NCBI GenBank assembly: GCA_902790595.1
Contig: CADASL010000011.1
Coordinates: 1 to 35,860, forward strand
DNA from: an uncultured Bacteroidales bacterium
GTDB lineage: Bacteria > Bacteroidota > Bacteroidia > Bacteroidales > SZUA-534
DNA length: 35,860 nucleotides
Direction of reading: 5' to 3'
Positions 24,867-33,455 of the stretch are shown one piece after another. How positions within the stretch are numbered: the stretch's first letter is position 1; the number at the start of each line of letters is the position of its first letter. The position numbers were made by a program, and so were the translations under genes. Below the pieces are notes generated by a model. The model made no database searches. It had not been told where the DNA came from and worked only from the letters and a program-made list of their open reading frames with translations.

Positions 24867-25070
24867 AACAATATATTTATAAAAGAATCAAATGGCTCAA
24901 ATTTACATTTTTTTAACGCATTCTATTTCTTGTCCCCCCAAAAAACATTCTGCTGAAACTGAAAAGTTTTCGGCGAAGAAACAATGTTTGCAATACAGAA
25001 ACTACAATAGCACAATTATTTCAGCGGAAAAAGCCACTTTAATCACACCATTCGGCATCGGCAGATTCAT

Positions 25071-25185
25071 CACAAAAACACCGAACAAATTACCACGAAA
25101 ACGACGAATGAATTACCACGAAAACACCGAACAAATTACCACAAAAACACCGAATAAATTACCACGAAAACACCGAACGGAAATG
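25071..25185. repeat. 23-bp tandem repeat, about 4.6 copies
   Basis: Units start CACGAAAACACCGAA and end AAATTAC, at 25071, 25094, 25117, 25140 and 25163 (the last is incomplete). Copies differ at a few positions (for example ACGACGAATGAA in copy 2). There are no spacers between units, so this is not a CRISPR array. Confidence 0.9.
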
Positions 25186-25205
25186 GGATATTAAATTATT
25201 ATTCA

Positions 25206-25213
25206 TATATTTG
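25206..25213 (+). promoter_or_regulatory. Candidate -7 box (TATATTTG) of the AAA/DUF4143 gene
   Basis: Exact TAnnTTTG match 24 bp before the ATG at 25238 and 20 bp after the last 23-bp repeat unit. Confidence 0.5.
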
Positions 25214-25237
25214 CAGCCGAATTATAAATGCAATATT

Positions 25238-26527
25238 ATGGAATACTTAGAGCGTATGGCCGACAGCCAAATACAGGAACGACTGAACGCCTTTGGTGCG
25301 GTGTTGATTGAAGGTCCGAAATGGTGCGGGAAAACCACATCGGCCGAACACATCGCGGCAAGCGTCATCAAATTGCAGGACACCGAAATGAGAGCGCAGT
25401 ACATTGCCACTGCCGCAACCAACCCCGCACTTCTGCTACGGGGCGCCACGCCACGCCTGATTGACGAATGGCAGGACATTCCCGCATTGTGGGACGCCGT
25501 GCGCTCTACGGTTGACAGTCGCGGGCTGGAAGGCCAATTCATATTGACAGGGTCGAATACCGTGGACAAATCGCAGACGCTGCACTCTGGAAATGGACGC
25601 ATATCGCAGATGGAAATGCTGCCGATGAGCCTGTGGGAATCGAAAGAATCGAATGGCGAAATCAGCCTGAAAGACCTTTTCGACAATCCGCAAATGAACA
25701 TCGAAGCGGTTTCCGACGTTGATATTGACCAACTCATCTTCATAACCTGCCGTGGCGGCTGGCCCGCGTCACTGCGGCTGCGCGACGACAAATCGAAACT
25801 TATGGTGGCGAAAAACTATTTCCGCACCGCCTGCAAAGAAGATGTGAGCAGGGTTGACGGTGTCTCGCGCGACGAGAAACTGGCTCGGATGATTCTGCGC
25901 TCGTATGCCCGCAACATCTCAACCCTGGCAAAGAAAACGACCTTGCTGGCCGACGTTTCGGCTTCTGAAGAGATTGACTGCTCAATGGACACCTTCACTT
26001 CGTATGTCAAGGCATTCGAGAAACTGTTTATCATTCAGGACATTGGCGCGTGGTGCCCCGCCGTACGCAGCAAAGATGCCATCCGCAATACGCCAAAGCG
26101 GTCTTTCTGCGACCCAAGCATCGCCGTGGCGGCCCTGCAAATGACGCCGAGTTCGTTCACCACGCAACTCAAAACGTTCGGGTTTATGTTCGAGCAGTTG
26201 TGCATTCGCGACCTGAAAGCCTACACTTCGGACATCGACACGCACGTTGGCTACTATCACGACCGCTACGGCCTTGAAGCCGATGTGGTTCTGCATCTTA
26301 ACGACGGCCGTTACGCGCTCATTGAGTGCAAGTTGGGAAGTGGCGAGATTGAACTGGCCGCAAAGCATCTGCTGGAACTGAAACGACTGATTGTGGAACA
26401 TAATAAAACCGAGAAACAGAACAAGATACGCGAGCCCGACTTGCTTCTGATTCTGACAGGCGGAATGTACGGCTACCGTCGAGTCGACGGCGTGTATGTG
26501 GTTCCGCTCGCCTGCCTGAAGAATTGA
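25238..26527 (+). CDS. AAA ATPase with C-terminal DUF4143
   Basis: A 429-residue protein of the AAA_14/DUF4143 class. The ATPase part has Walker A GPKWCGKTT at 26-34 and Walker B RLIDEWQ at 73-79, then the sensor-like FILTGSN. The C-terminal part (about 215-425) is DUF4143, ending with a restriction-endonuclease-like strand set (LEADVVLHLNDGRYALIECKLG). These proteins are common in gut Bacteroidetes, with unknown function. The ATG at 25238 is preferred; an in-frame TTG at 25211 overlaps the -7 box. It stands alone, divergent from the DUF4268 gene. Confidence 0.9.
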   Translation: MEYLERMADSQIQERLNAFGAVLIEGPKWCGKTTSAEHIAASVIKLQDTEMRAQYIATAATNPALLLRGATPRLIDEWQDIPALWDAVRSTVDSRGLEGQFILTGSNTVDKSQTLHSGNGRISQMEMLPMSLWESKESNGEISLKDLFDNPQMNIEAVSDVDIDQLIFITCRGGWPASLRLRDDKSKLMVAKNYFRTACKEDVSRVDGVSRDEKLARMILRSYARNISTLAKKTTLLADVSASEEIDCSMDTFTSYVKAFEKLFIIQDIGAWCPAVRSKDAIRNTPKRSFCDPSIAVAALQMTPSSFTTQLKTFGFMFEQLCIRDLKAYTSDIDTHVGYYHDRYGLEADVVLHLNDGRYALIECKLGSGEIELAAKHLLELKRLIVEHNKTEKQNKIREPDLLLILTGGMYGYRRVDGVYVVPLACLKN

Positions 26528-26622
26528 TTTGCAACGATTTTCGCTCGTGCGGAAAAACTTTTTGCCGCCCGAGTCGCCGTTTGCAATATTGAAAGTACAT
26601 TAGCGCACAATTTCTGACTGAA

Positions 26623-27387
26623 ATGAAAGTAACTTTTTTAGGTACGGGGGCGTCGCACGGCATTCCGATTGTGGGATGCAAATGTGCAGTGTGTCAGTCG
26701 GTTAACCCGAAAGACAAGCGGCTGCGCAGTTCGGTTTACATTGAAACCGAAGGGCGCCATCTGCTCATCGACCCTGGGCCCGATTTGCGGCAAGCGGCTC
26801 TGCGCGAAGGCTTTACGCAGATTGACGCCGTGCTCATCACCCACGAGCACAAAGACCACACGGCTGGCATCGACGACATACGAACCTTCAATTACATAAT
26901 GCGCCGCGCCATTCCGTTCTACGCTCAGCCGCGCGTCACGGAAACCATCCGCCGCGAGTACGCCTACGCCTTCAGCGAGCCGCACTATCCCGGCGCACCG
27001 CAGATTGAACTTCACCCGATTGGCAACGAACCGTTTGATGTTCAAGGTATTACGGTTACGCCGATAAACGTTCTGCACGGCACCCTGCCCACCACGGGCT
27101 TCCGCATCGGGCAGTTCGCCTACATCACCGACGCAAAAACCATCCCCGACAACGAGATGGCAAAACTGCAAGGTCTTGACACCTTGGTTATCAACGCTTT
27201 GCGCATTGAGCAGCACCCCGCACACTTGAGTCTTGGCGAAGCACTCGACATCATCGGCCAACTCAAACCGCGCCGCGCCTACTTGACGCACATCAGCCAC
27301 AAAATCCCTGTGTATGACGAACTTATAAAGATTCTACCCGAGAATGTTCTGCCTGCTTACGATGGACTGAAGATAATCATTGAATAA
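26623..27387 (+). CDS. Metallo-beta-lactamase fold hydrolase (PhnP/RNase Z-like)
   Basis: A 254-residue MBL-fold enzyme. It begins KVTFLGTGASHGIPIVGC with a CKCAVC segment that may hold a structural metal as in PhnP. The metal motif THEHKDHTAGID follows near residue 75, with further ligands at the expected positions (LHGTLPTTGFRI, YITDAK, LTHISHK). PhnP-like members are phosphodiesterases acting on cyclic phosphate sugars or nucleotides; the substrate here is unknown. Its stop codon lies in the first unit of a 16-bp tandem repeat. It precedes the AlaX-like gene on the same strand. Confidence 0.9.
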   Translation: MKVTFLGTGASHGIPIVGCKCAVCQSVNPKDKRLRSSVYIETEGRHLLIDPGPDLRQAALREGFTQIDAVLITHEHKDHTAGIDDIRTFNYIMRRAIPFYAQPRVTETIRREYAYAFSEPHYPGAPQIELHPIGNEPFDVQGITVTPINVLHGTLPTTGFRIGQFAYITDAKTIPDNEMAKLQGLDTLVINALRIEQHPAHLSLGEALDIIGQLKPRRAYLTHISHKIPVYDELIKILPENVLPAYDGLKIIIE

Positions 27388-27433
27388 CTGAAGGATTGAT
27401 TAACTGAAGGATTGATTAACTGAAGGATTGAAT
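27386..27433. repeat. 16-bp tandem repeat, three copies
   Basis: AACTGAAGGATTGATT at 27386, 27402 and 27418 (last copy ends GAAT). The TAA stop of the hydrolase gene overlaps the first copy, and the ATG of the next gene is 18 bp past the last. Each copy has a GAAGGA core like a ribosome binding site. Confidence 0.92.
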
Positions 27434-27450
27434 AACTTAAATACCAAATA

Positions 27451-27924
27451 ATGAACGACATAACCCTTAACGCGCACAACAAGGAAGAGTTTCCGCCGAT
27501 GCACACCACCGAACACATTGTGAACCGCGCAATGATTAACCTTTTCGGCTGCGGGCGGGCGTTTGAAGCGCATATTGAGCGCAAAAAAAGCAAGCTCGAC
27601 TACCGGCTCGACCACTGCCCGACTGACAGCGAAGTGGCGGCACTCGAAACGGAAGTCAACCGTGTGATTGACAGCCATCTGGACGTCACAACCGAGTTCA
27701 TTACGCAGGCCGAAGCCCAATCGCGCTTCGACCTGAGCCGCCTGCCCGACGATGCGTCGGAAACGGTGCGTGTGGTGAAAGTCAGCGACTACGACGAGTG
27801 CCTTTGCATCGGGCTTCACGTGGGCAACACTGCTGAAATCGGCCGTTTCAAAATCATCAGCCACGACTGGGACACTGACACAAAACGCTGGCGGCTGCGG
27901 TTCAAATTGGAGGAACGGGCATAA
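27451..27924 (+). CDS. AlaX-like tRNA editing protein (tRNA synthetase SAD domain)
   Basis: A 157-residue stand-alone relative of the AlaRS/ThrRS editing domain. Both halves of the zinc site are visible: H18 and H22 in MHTTEHI, and C119 and H123 in CLCIGLHVGNTAEIG. AlaX proteins hydrolyse mischarged Ser- or Gly-tRNA(Ala) in trans. Length fits the short AlaX type, but sequence away from the zinc site is unusual, so the tRNA specificity is uncertain. It lies between the MBL-fold hydrolase and the YfhO-family gene, all on the plus strand. Confidence 0.8.
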   Translation: MNDITLNAHNKEEFPPMHTTEHIVNRAMINLFGCGRAFEAHIERKKSKLDYRLDHCPTDSEVAALETEVNRVIDSHLDVTTEFITQAEAQSRFDLSRLPDDASETVRVVKVSDYDECLCIGLHVGNTAEIGRFKIISHDWDTDTKRWRLRFKLEERA

Positions 27925-27970
27925 ACGCCGGGTGATTGCGCAAACAATTGCCAATTATCAGGTTCGGCAG

Positions 27971-27999
27971 TTTTCACATTGTTTTTTTACCTACTTTCG
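27971..27999 (+). promoter_or_regulatory. Candidate promoter of the YfhO-family gene
   Basis: TTTT at 27971-27974, 17 bp spacer, then TACTTTCG (27992-27999), one mismatch from TAnnTTTG, 54 bp before the ATG. Confidence 0.35.
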
Positions 28000-28053
28000 C
28001 AACATTCCGCTTTTCGGAATCAAATATTGCAAATATCAATAACACAAATAATT

Positions 28054-30486
28054 ATGAAGGGAATCGATTTTAAGAAGCTTATGCCATACATTGTGGCTCT
28101 TGGTGTGTTTTTTGCGCTGACAATGGCCTACTGCTGGCCCGCGCTCAACGGCAAAGTGCTGTCGCAGACTGATATGATAAGCGGCGCCTGTGCCGGCCAC
28201 GAGGTGAGCGAATTCGCGAAAGCCACCGGCCACACATCGTATTGGACCAACTCGCTCTTTGGCGGAATGCCAACATATCAAATCGGGTTCTCAACACCTA
28301 CATCGAGGACTATCAGCAAGTTACGCAAGGCTTACACCTTCTTCCTCGGCTCGGTTTGGGCGTGGTTCCTCACCTATCTTTTCGGCTTTTTCATTCTGAT
28401 GCGCGCCTTCGATGTGAGCAAATGGCTGTCGATAATCGGTTCAATAGCGATAACTCTATCCACTTATTTTCTGATAATTATCGCGGCCGGGCACATCAAC
28501 AAAGTGTACGCCATCGGTTATATGGCGTGTGTGATTGCCGGATTCGTCTATATTTTCAAAAAACGATACCTGTTAGGCGCCTGTCTGACAATGGTTTTCA
28601 CTGCTTTCGGGATGATTCTGCACCCGCAAATGGCCTATTATTATATGATGATGCTGGCCGTTTTTGGTGTGGCCGAATTGTATATACATCTGAAAGACAA
28701 TCGAATAAAAGATTTATTGATTGGTGTCGGTATTTTTGCCGTGTCGCTCGGCATCGGACTCGGAACGGGATACAGCAACGTTAAATCGAACGCCGATTAC
28801 GTGAAGGAAACAATGCGCGGCGGCCACTCGGAGCTGCACGAAAGCGGCGAAAAGGCACAAACCGGCCTCGATTTCGACTACGCAACAAGCTGGAGCTACG
28901 GCATTGGCGAGACAATGACGCTGCTGGTTCCGAATTTCAACGGCGGCTCGTCGCACTACAATGTCGGCACAAAATCAGACCTTTACAACGAGATGGTGAA
29001 ACAAGGCGTGCCAAAAAACAACGCAAAGCAGTTCTGCCAAAGCCTGCCGATGTACTGGGGCGACCAACCCTTCACCGAAGGCCCCGTCTATGTTGGAGCC
29101 ATTGTCTGCTTCCTGTTCCTGCTGGGGCTGATAATCGTGAAAAGCCCTTACAAATGGGCGCTTCTGGCCGCCACGGTCTTCTCGATTCTGCTGGCCTGGG
29201 GGCGTCATTTCGAAGGACTTACATCGCTGTTTTTCAACTATTTCCCGATGTATAACAAGTTCCGCGCCGTGTCATCGATTTTGGTCATTGCCGAAGTGAC
29301 GATGCCGATTCTCGGATTTATGGCCTTGCAGCAGATTTTCGATAAAAAGATTGACCGTAAGGAACTTACAAAGGCCTTGTGCATATCGGGCGGCGTAACC
29401 GGCGGCATCTGCCTGCTGCTGGCGCTGTTCGGCGGCTCAATGTTCAGCTTCACATCGGCCAACGACGCACAGATTTTCAAACAGTTACCCGATTGGATTA
29501 ACAAGCTGATTGTGAGCGAGCGGGCCTCGATGCTGACATCGGACGCCTTCCGCTCGCTGCTGTTCGTTGCGGCGGCATTCACAACTCTGTGGCTGTTTGT
29601 GGCCGGCAAACTCAAGAACACGGCCACGCTCGTTGTTCTCGGCGCACTGATTCTCATCGACCTTTGGCCGGTGAACAAGCGCTATTTCGGCAACGACCAT
29701 TTTGTTAACGACAAAGACCGTAAGAGCTACTTCAACCAATATGACTATGAGACTCAGATTCTGCGAGATACCGACCCTGATTTCCGCGTGCTGAACCTCA
29801 CCACAAACACCTTCAACGACGCGCGCACATCGTACTACCTGAAATCAGTTGGCGGCTACCACGCAGCCAAACTGCGCCGCTATCAGGATTTGATTGAGGA
29901 GCACATCTCGCGCGGGCATATGAACGTGCTTAATATGCTGAACACCAAATATATAATTCAGCAAACCAACGATGGTGCGACTCCAATGCTGAACCCCGAG
30001 GCCTGGGGTAACTGCTGGTTTGCCGACTCGCTGATTGTGGCCTCAACACCGCGCGAGGAGTGCGACGCGCTGAACAACATCCAATCGCCCGCAACCATCG
30101 TAACCGATGCCAAATTCAGCAATCTGGTGCAGAACTTCAACGCCACGCCCGACCCGACAGCATCAATCCGCTTGACGAGCTATGCACCCGATGAACTTGA
30201 ATATCAATCAGTTTCAAACGAGGCAAAAACAGCCGTTTTCTCGGAAATCTACTACCCTTACGGATGGAAAGCCTACATCGACGAGCAGCCTGCCGAGATT
30301 TTCCGCGCCAACTACGTGCTGCGCGCGCTCAACATTCCGGCCGGCGAGCACCAAATCAGGTTTGAGTTCCGCCCCGACTCCATCTACAAGGGCGACAAGA
30401 TTAGTATGACGTTCCTGATTCTGATGCTTGCGTTTGTGGTTGGAAGCATTGGCTGGGGAGTTTACAAACGCACCAAAACATCCTGA
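28054..30486 (+). CDS. YfhO family membrane protein
   Basis: An 810-residue protein of the YfhO family, which is related in fold to glycosyltransferase C-type membrane enzymes. A cytoplasmic start leads to about 12 membrane segments between residues 10 and 560, with a loop carrying NSLFGGMPTYQIG and another with LVPNFNGGSSHYNVG. The C-terminal 240 residues are extracytoplasmic (YFNQYDYETQILRDTDPDFRVLNL; YHAAKLRRYQDLIEEHI; IYYPYGWKAYID) before a last hydrophobic segment at the end. In other bacteria YfhO proteins modify cell-wall polymers with sugars; the substrate here is unknown. I chose the ATG at 28054; the upstream open frame has no membrane character. Confidence 0.9.
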   Translation: MKGIDFKKLMPYIVALGVFFALTMAYCWPALNGKVLSQTDMISGACAGHEVSEFAKATGHTSYWTNSLFGGMPTYQIGFSTPTSRTISKLRKAYTFFLGSVWAWFLTYLFGFFILMRAFDVSKWLSIIGSIAITLSTYFLIIIAAGHINKVYAIGYMACVIAGFVYIFKKRYLLGACLTMVFTAFGMILHPQMAYYYMMMLAVFGVAELYIHLKDNRIKDLLIGVGIFAVSLGIGLGTGYSNVKSNADYVKETMRGGHSELHESGEKAQTGLDFDYATSWSYGIGETMTLLVPNFNGGSSHYNVGTKSDLYNEMVKQGVPKNNAKQFCQSLPMYWGDQPFTEGPVYVGAIVCFLFLLGLIIVKSPYKWALLAATVFSILLAWGRHFEGLTSLFFNYFPMYNKFRAVSSILVIAEVTMPILGFMALQQIFDKKIDRKELTKALCISGGVTGGICLLLALFGGSMFSFTSANDAQIFKQLPDWINKLIVSERASMLTSDAFRSLLFVAAAFTTLWLFVAGKLKNTATLVVLGALILIDLWPVNKRYFGNDHFVNDKDRKSYFNQYDYETQILRDTDPDFRVLNLTTNTFNDARTSYYLKSVGGYHAAKLRRYQDLIEEHISRGHMNVLNMLNTKYIIQQTNDGATPMLNPEAWGNCWFADSLIVASTPREECDALNNIQSPATIVTDAKFSNLVQNFNATPDPTASIRLTSYAPDELEYQSVSNEAKTAVFSEIYYPYGWKAYIDEQPAEIFRANYVLRALNIPAGEHQIRFEFRPDSIYKGDKISMTFLILMLAFVVGSIGWGVYKRTKTS

Positions 30487-30572
30487 TGCGAAACTGCTAT
30501 CTATAAAAACTTGTAAACCAAGGCGATAGCAACTAAAGATTCAAAGCATCGAATCATAAAAAACTAAAAGCA

Positions 30573-30890
30573 ATGCCATCGAGTAAAAACTACCTTGAAT
30601 TTATTCTCGAACAGCTTTCGGGGCTGAGCGACATTACTTTCCGCCAAATGATGGGCGAGTACATCATCTATTACCGCGACAAAATCATCGGCGGCATCTA
30701 CGACAACCGGTTTCTTGTGAAGCCCGTTGAATCGGCGCGAGCCAAAATGCCCGACGCACCGCTGCAACTCCCCTACGAGGGCGCGAAAGAGATGCTTCTG
30801 GTTGACAACGTCGATAACCGCGACTTTCTGACGGAGTTGGTTTCGGCAATGTTCGACGAGCTGCCCGAAGTGAAGAAAAAGAAAAAATGA
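30573..30890 (+). CDS. TfoX N-terminal domain protein
   Basis: A 105-residue protein matching the TfoX N-terminal domain: ITFRQMMGEYIIYYRDKIIGGIYDNRFLVKP, with the usual later GAKEMLLVDN segment. The C-terminus ends in a run of lysines. TfoX is a competence regulator in Gammaproteobacteria, but single-domain relatives have unknown roles. The gene overlaps the methylguanine methyltransferase gene by 4 bases (ATGA), so a link to DNA repair is possible. Confidence 0.85.
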   Translation: MPSSKNYLEFILEQLSGLSDITFRQMMGEYIIYYRDKIIGGIYDNRFLVKPVESARAKMPDAPLQLPYEGAKEMLLVDNVDNRDFLTELVSAMFDELPEVKKKKK

Positions 30891-31378
30891 CCTTCACATC
30901 CATCTATACCACGCCTGCCGCATTCGACAACCTGCTGATGACTTCGGACGGTAAAGTGCTGACTGGCTTGCACTTTACCAAATCGCGCAAAGCGGCCGAG
31001 CCTAACAAAGCGCTGCCGATTTTTAAGGATGTCAGCCGATGGTTAGACATCTATTTTTCGGGCCGTGAACCGGATTTCACACCTGATTTCAGGATTGACA
31101 ACGCCACCCCGTTCCGCAAAAATGTTTTGGAGATTCTGAGCCATATTCCTTTCGGGAAAGTGCTGACATACGGCGAGATAGCAAAATCGATAGCCGAAAG
31201 GAACGGCCTTGCCAAGATGTCGGCGCAAGCGGTTGGCGGAGCTGTGGGCTGGAACCCGATTTGCATTATTATTCCGTGCCATCGCGTGGTTGGAGCCAAC
31301 AACAAGCTAACCGGCTACGGCGGCGGCATCGAAAACAAAATTGCGCTGTTAAAATTGGAAGGCGCTTTAGAGCAATAG
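30887..31378 (+). CDS. ogt: Methylated-DNA-[protein]-cysteine S-methyltransferase
   Basis: A 163-residue suicide repair protein that removes methyl groups from O6-methylguanine in DNA. The active-site IIPCHRV lies near residue 130, with the preceding GGAVGWNP and the helix-turn-helix segment FGKVLTYGEIAKSIA. The N-terminal ribonuclease-like part is present and the length is normal. It is translated from an overlap with the TfoX-N gene. Convergent rlmN begins its 3' end four bases away. Confidence 0.93.
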   Translation: MTFTSIYTTPAAFDNLLMTSDGKVLTGLHFTKSRKAAEPNKALPIFKDVSRWLDIYFSGREPDFTPDFRIDNATPFRKNVLEILSHIPFGKVLTYGEIAKSIAERNGLAKMSAQAVGGAVGWNPICIIIPCHRVVGANNKLTGYGGGIENKIALLKLEGALEQ

Positions 31379-31382
31379 AGGC

Positions 31383-32411
31383 CTACTTTTCGCCCCGCTT
31401 CACCAACTCTTTTGTCGAGAGCAGGCCACACGCCGCCTGAATGTCCTCGCCACGCGATGCGCGGACGGTTGTCAGAACGCCGCGGGCGTTGAGAGCGTCT
31501 TTGAAAGTTTGAATGGTTGCCTCATCGCTGCCTTGGAATGGACTGTCGGGAATGGAATGGAACCGTATCAGGTTCACTCGGCAGTCGATGCCCTTAAGCA
31601 GCGCAGCCAGTGCCGAAACGTGGCGCGGCGTATCGTTCAGACCGGCAAACATTATGTACTCGAACGACACACGCCGCTGCAAACCAAAGTCGTGCCGACG
31701 GATGGCATCAATAACTTCCTGAATGGGATATTTTTTCTGAATGGGCATCATTTCGGCACGCTGTTCTGCAATCGGATTGTGCAGACTCACAGCCAGATGG
31801 CACTTGCTGTTGGCCAGGAACTCCTTCATTGCCGGAACAATGCCGACGGTGGAAACCGTAATGCGTTTCGGGCTCATTGCGTAGCCCCAGTCGGCGGTCA
31901 GAATCTCAAGAGCGCGCATAACCTCGTCGAGATTATCCATCGGCTCGCCCATACCCATAAACACAATGTTTGTGATGCGGCTAAACTCCTCAATGCTACG
32001 CAGTTGGTTGAGAATCTCGGTTGCCGAAAGGTTGGCCTGAAAACCCTGTTTGCCGGTCATACAGAAACGGCAGTTCATTTTGCAGCCCACCTGCGACGAC
32101 ACGCAAACCGTCACGCGGTCGTCATCGGGAATCATCGCCGTCTCAATAAAATTCGACTCGCCAATAGGGAACAGATACTTACGGGTGCCGTCGACGCTCT
32201 GCTGCATTTTTATTGGTGCGGTCAAGCCGAAAACGTACCGCTCCTGCAACTTCTGCCGAGCCACCTTCGACAGGTTCGAAAACTCGTCAATCGAGCCGAC
32301 TTCTTTTTTATAGAGCCAGTCGGCAATTTGCTTGGCCGTGAATGATGGCAAGCCTAATTCGCTGACAATCAGCTTTAGTTCATCGAGAGTTTTTCCGAAC
32401 AATGATTCCAT
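31383..32411 (-). CDS. rlmN: 23S rRNA (adenine2503-C2)-methyltransferase RlmN
   Basis: A 342-residue radical SAM enzyme that methylates C2 of A2503 in 23S rRNA and A37 in some tRNAs. The iron-sulfur motif CxxxCxxC is C110, C114, C117 (GCKMNCRFCMTGKQGF). The two cysteines used in catalysis are C103 (TVCVSSQVGC) and C328 near the C-terminus (AACGLLSTK). FMGMGEP and VSLHNP blocks are typical. Length is slightly below the E. coli enzyme. The Cfr resistance enzymes are related, but the RlmN-type segments favour RlmN. Confidence 0.95.
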   Translation of the reverse strand: MESLFGKTLDELKLIVSELGLPSFTAKQIADWLYKKEVGSIDEFSNLSKVARQKLQERYVFGLTAPIKMQQSVDGTRKYLFPIGESNFIETAMIPDDDRVTVCVSSQVGCKMNCRFCMTGKQGFQANLSATEILNQLRSIEEFSRITNIVFMGMGEPMDNLDEVMRALEILTADWGYAMSPKRITVSTVGIVPAMKEFLANSKCHLAVSLHNPIAEQRAEMMPIQKKYPIQEVIDAIRRHDFGLQRRVSFEYIMFAGLNDTPRHVSALAALLKGIDCRVNLIRFHSIPDSPFQGSDEATIQTFKDALNARGVLTTVRASRGEDIQAACGLLSTKELVKRGEK

Positions 32412-32432
32412 CTATTTTGCATTTTTGTATTG

Positions 32433-32440
32433 CAAATATA
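32433..32440 (-). promoter_or_regulatory. Candidate -7 box (TATATTTG) of rlmN
   Basis: Exact TAnnTTTG match on the minus strand, 21 bp before the rlmN ATG. Confidence 0.5.
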
Positions 32441-32496
32441 GCAATAACGAACCTTCAAATTCGTTATGCCATTGTATAAACTAAAAATCTAAAACA

Positions 32497-33369
32497 ATGA
32501 GAAAAATTTCATTCATTGCGGCATTAGGCATACTGACGCTTACCCAATGCCAACAAGGCCCGTCGCGGCAAGAACTTATGACCAGCAACGACAGTCTGCA
32601 ACGTGTTGTGGTTCAAAAAGATTCGGCAATATACGCCATTATGGGAACATTCTCGAGTATTGAGGATAACTTGCAGGCAATCAAAGACAAAGAGAATATT
32701 ATTGCCCTGACTGCCACCGGCACCGAAACCCGCCAGACCCGCGAGGAAAGAATCAACGAGGATATTCAACTGATTTACAATATGCTGCAGCAAAACCGCG
32801 AGCAAGTCAACAACCTTCAGGCAAAACTGAAAAAAGCCAACGTGAAGAACAGCGAGCTGCAGCAGATGATTGCCTCTCTCGAATCGCGCATTCAAGAGAA
32901 AGACGCTGAAATTCTTCATCTTACAGAGGAACTTCAGGCATCGAACCTGAAAATTGAAGGCTTGAGCGCGTTGGCCGGAAGCCTGCAACACCGGCTCGAC
33001 TCGCTCCGCAACGAGGACGACCTGAAAAACGCCACCATCGAAGGCCAGGACGAAGCGCTGAACACAGCTTTCTACGTCATCGGCTCTGAAAAGGAACTGA
33101 AGGATATGGGCGTGCTCGACAAGAAAGGCAACTTTGCCGTTGGCAGCAAAAAAGCTCGTAAAGACTTCGACAACAGCGTTTTCACCCGCATCGACATCCG
33201 CGAGCAGACTTCGTTCAACCTGAACGGCGCAAAAAAAGCGAAAGTGGTGACCGCCCATCCGCTCGACTCGTACACCATCTACGGCCAGAAACCTGTTGAC
33301 AGCCTTGTGGTTAACAACTACTACAAGTTCTGGAACAGCTCGAAATATCTGGTGATTGTGGTGAACTGA
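32497..33369 (+). CDS. Coiled-coil envelope protein, probable lipoprotein
   Basis: A 290-residue protein. The N-terminus is a short signal (MRKISFIAALGILTLTQC) with a cysteine at residue 18; the residue before it is Gln, which is unusual for a lipobox, so the lipid anchor is probable but not certain. A long coiled coil follows (about residues 25-180, rich in Glu, Gln, Lys, Leu heptads such as NNLQAKLKKANVKNSELQQMIASL). The C-terminal 100 residues form a compact beta-rich domain (FYVIGSEKELKDMGVLDKKG). I recall similar proteins in Bacteroidales without a known role. It has its own terminator. Confidence 0.75.
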   Translation: MRKISFIAALGILTLTQCQQGPSRQELMTSNDSLQRVVVQKDSAIYAIMGTFSSIEDNLQAIKDKENIIALTATGTETRQTREERINEDIQLIYNMLQQNREQVNNLQAKLKKANVKNSELQQMIASLESRIQEKDAEILHLTEELQASNLKIEGLSALAGSLQHRLDSLRNEDDLKNATIEGQDEALNTAFYVIGSEKELKDMGVLDKKGNFAVGSKKARKDFDNSVFTRIDIREQTSFNLNGAKKAKVVTAHPLDSYTIYGQKPVDSLVVNNYYKFWNSSKYLVIVVN

Positions 33370-33390
33370 TTTGCCGGATTATCAATCATA

Positions 33391-33424
33391 AAAGGCTGTA
33401 ACCGAAGTGGTTGCAGCCTTTTTT
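33391..33424 (+). terminator. Rho-independent terminator of the coiled-coil gene
   Basis: AAAGGCTGTAACC pairs with GGTTGCAGCCTTT over 13 bp (one G-T pair) around a 5-base loop, with a T run. It begins 21 bp past the stop codon. Confidence 0.9.
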
Positions 33425-33455
33425 CTAGCCAAACTTATCCAAACAAATCCGAATT

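Larger units (their letters stand above)
24867..25237. other. Divergent intergenic region with 23-bp repeats
   Basis: A 371-base stretch between the DUF4268 gene (minus) and the AAA/DUF4143 gene (plus). It contains the tandem repeats at 25071-25185 and a -7 box at 25206-25213. A 100-codon open frame crosses the repeats, but the 23-bp unit shifts frame at each copy, so I do not call it a gene. Confidence 0.65.

Noticed and set aside
25071..25185. Possible CRISPR array
   Set aside because: The units are directly adjacent without unique spacers, and no cas genes are present.
24892..25194. 100-codon open frame upstream of the AAA/DUF4143 gene
   Set aside because: It crosses 23-bp repeats that shift frame in each copy and has no recognisable domain or promoter.
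31509..32345. 278-codon open frame antisense to rlmN
   Set aside because: rlmN is certain on the other strand and the frame has no family features.
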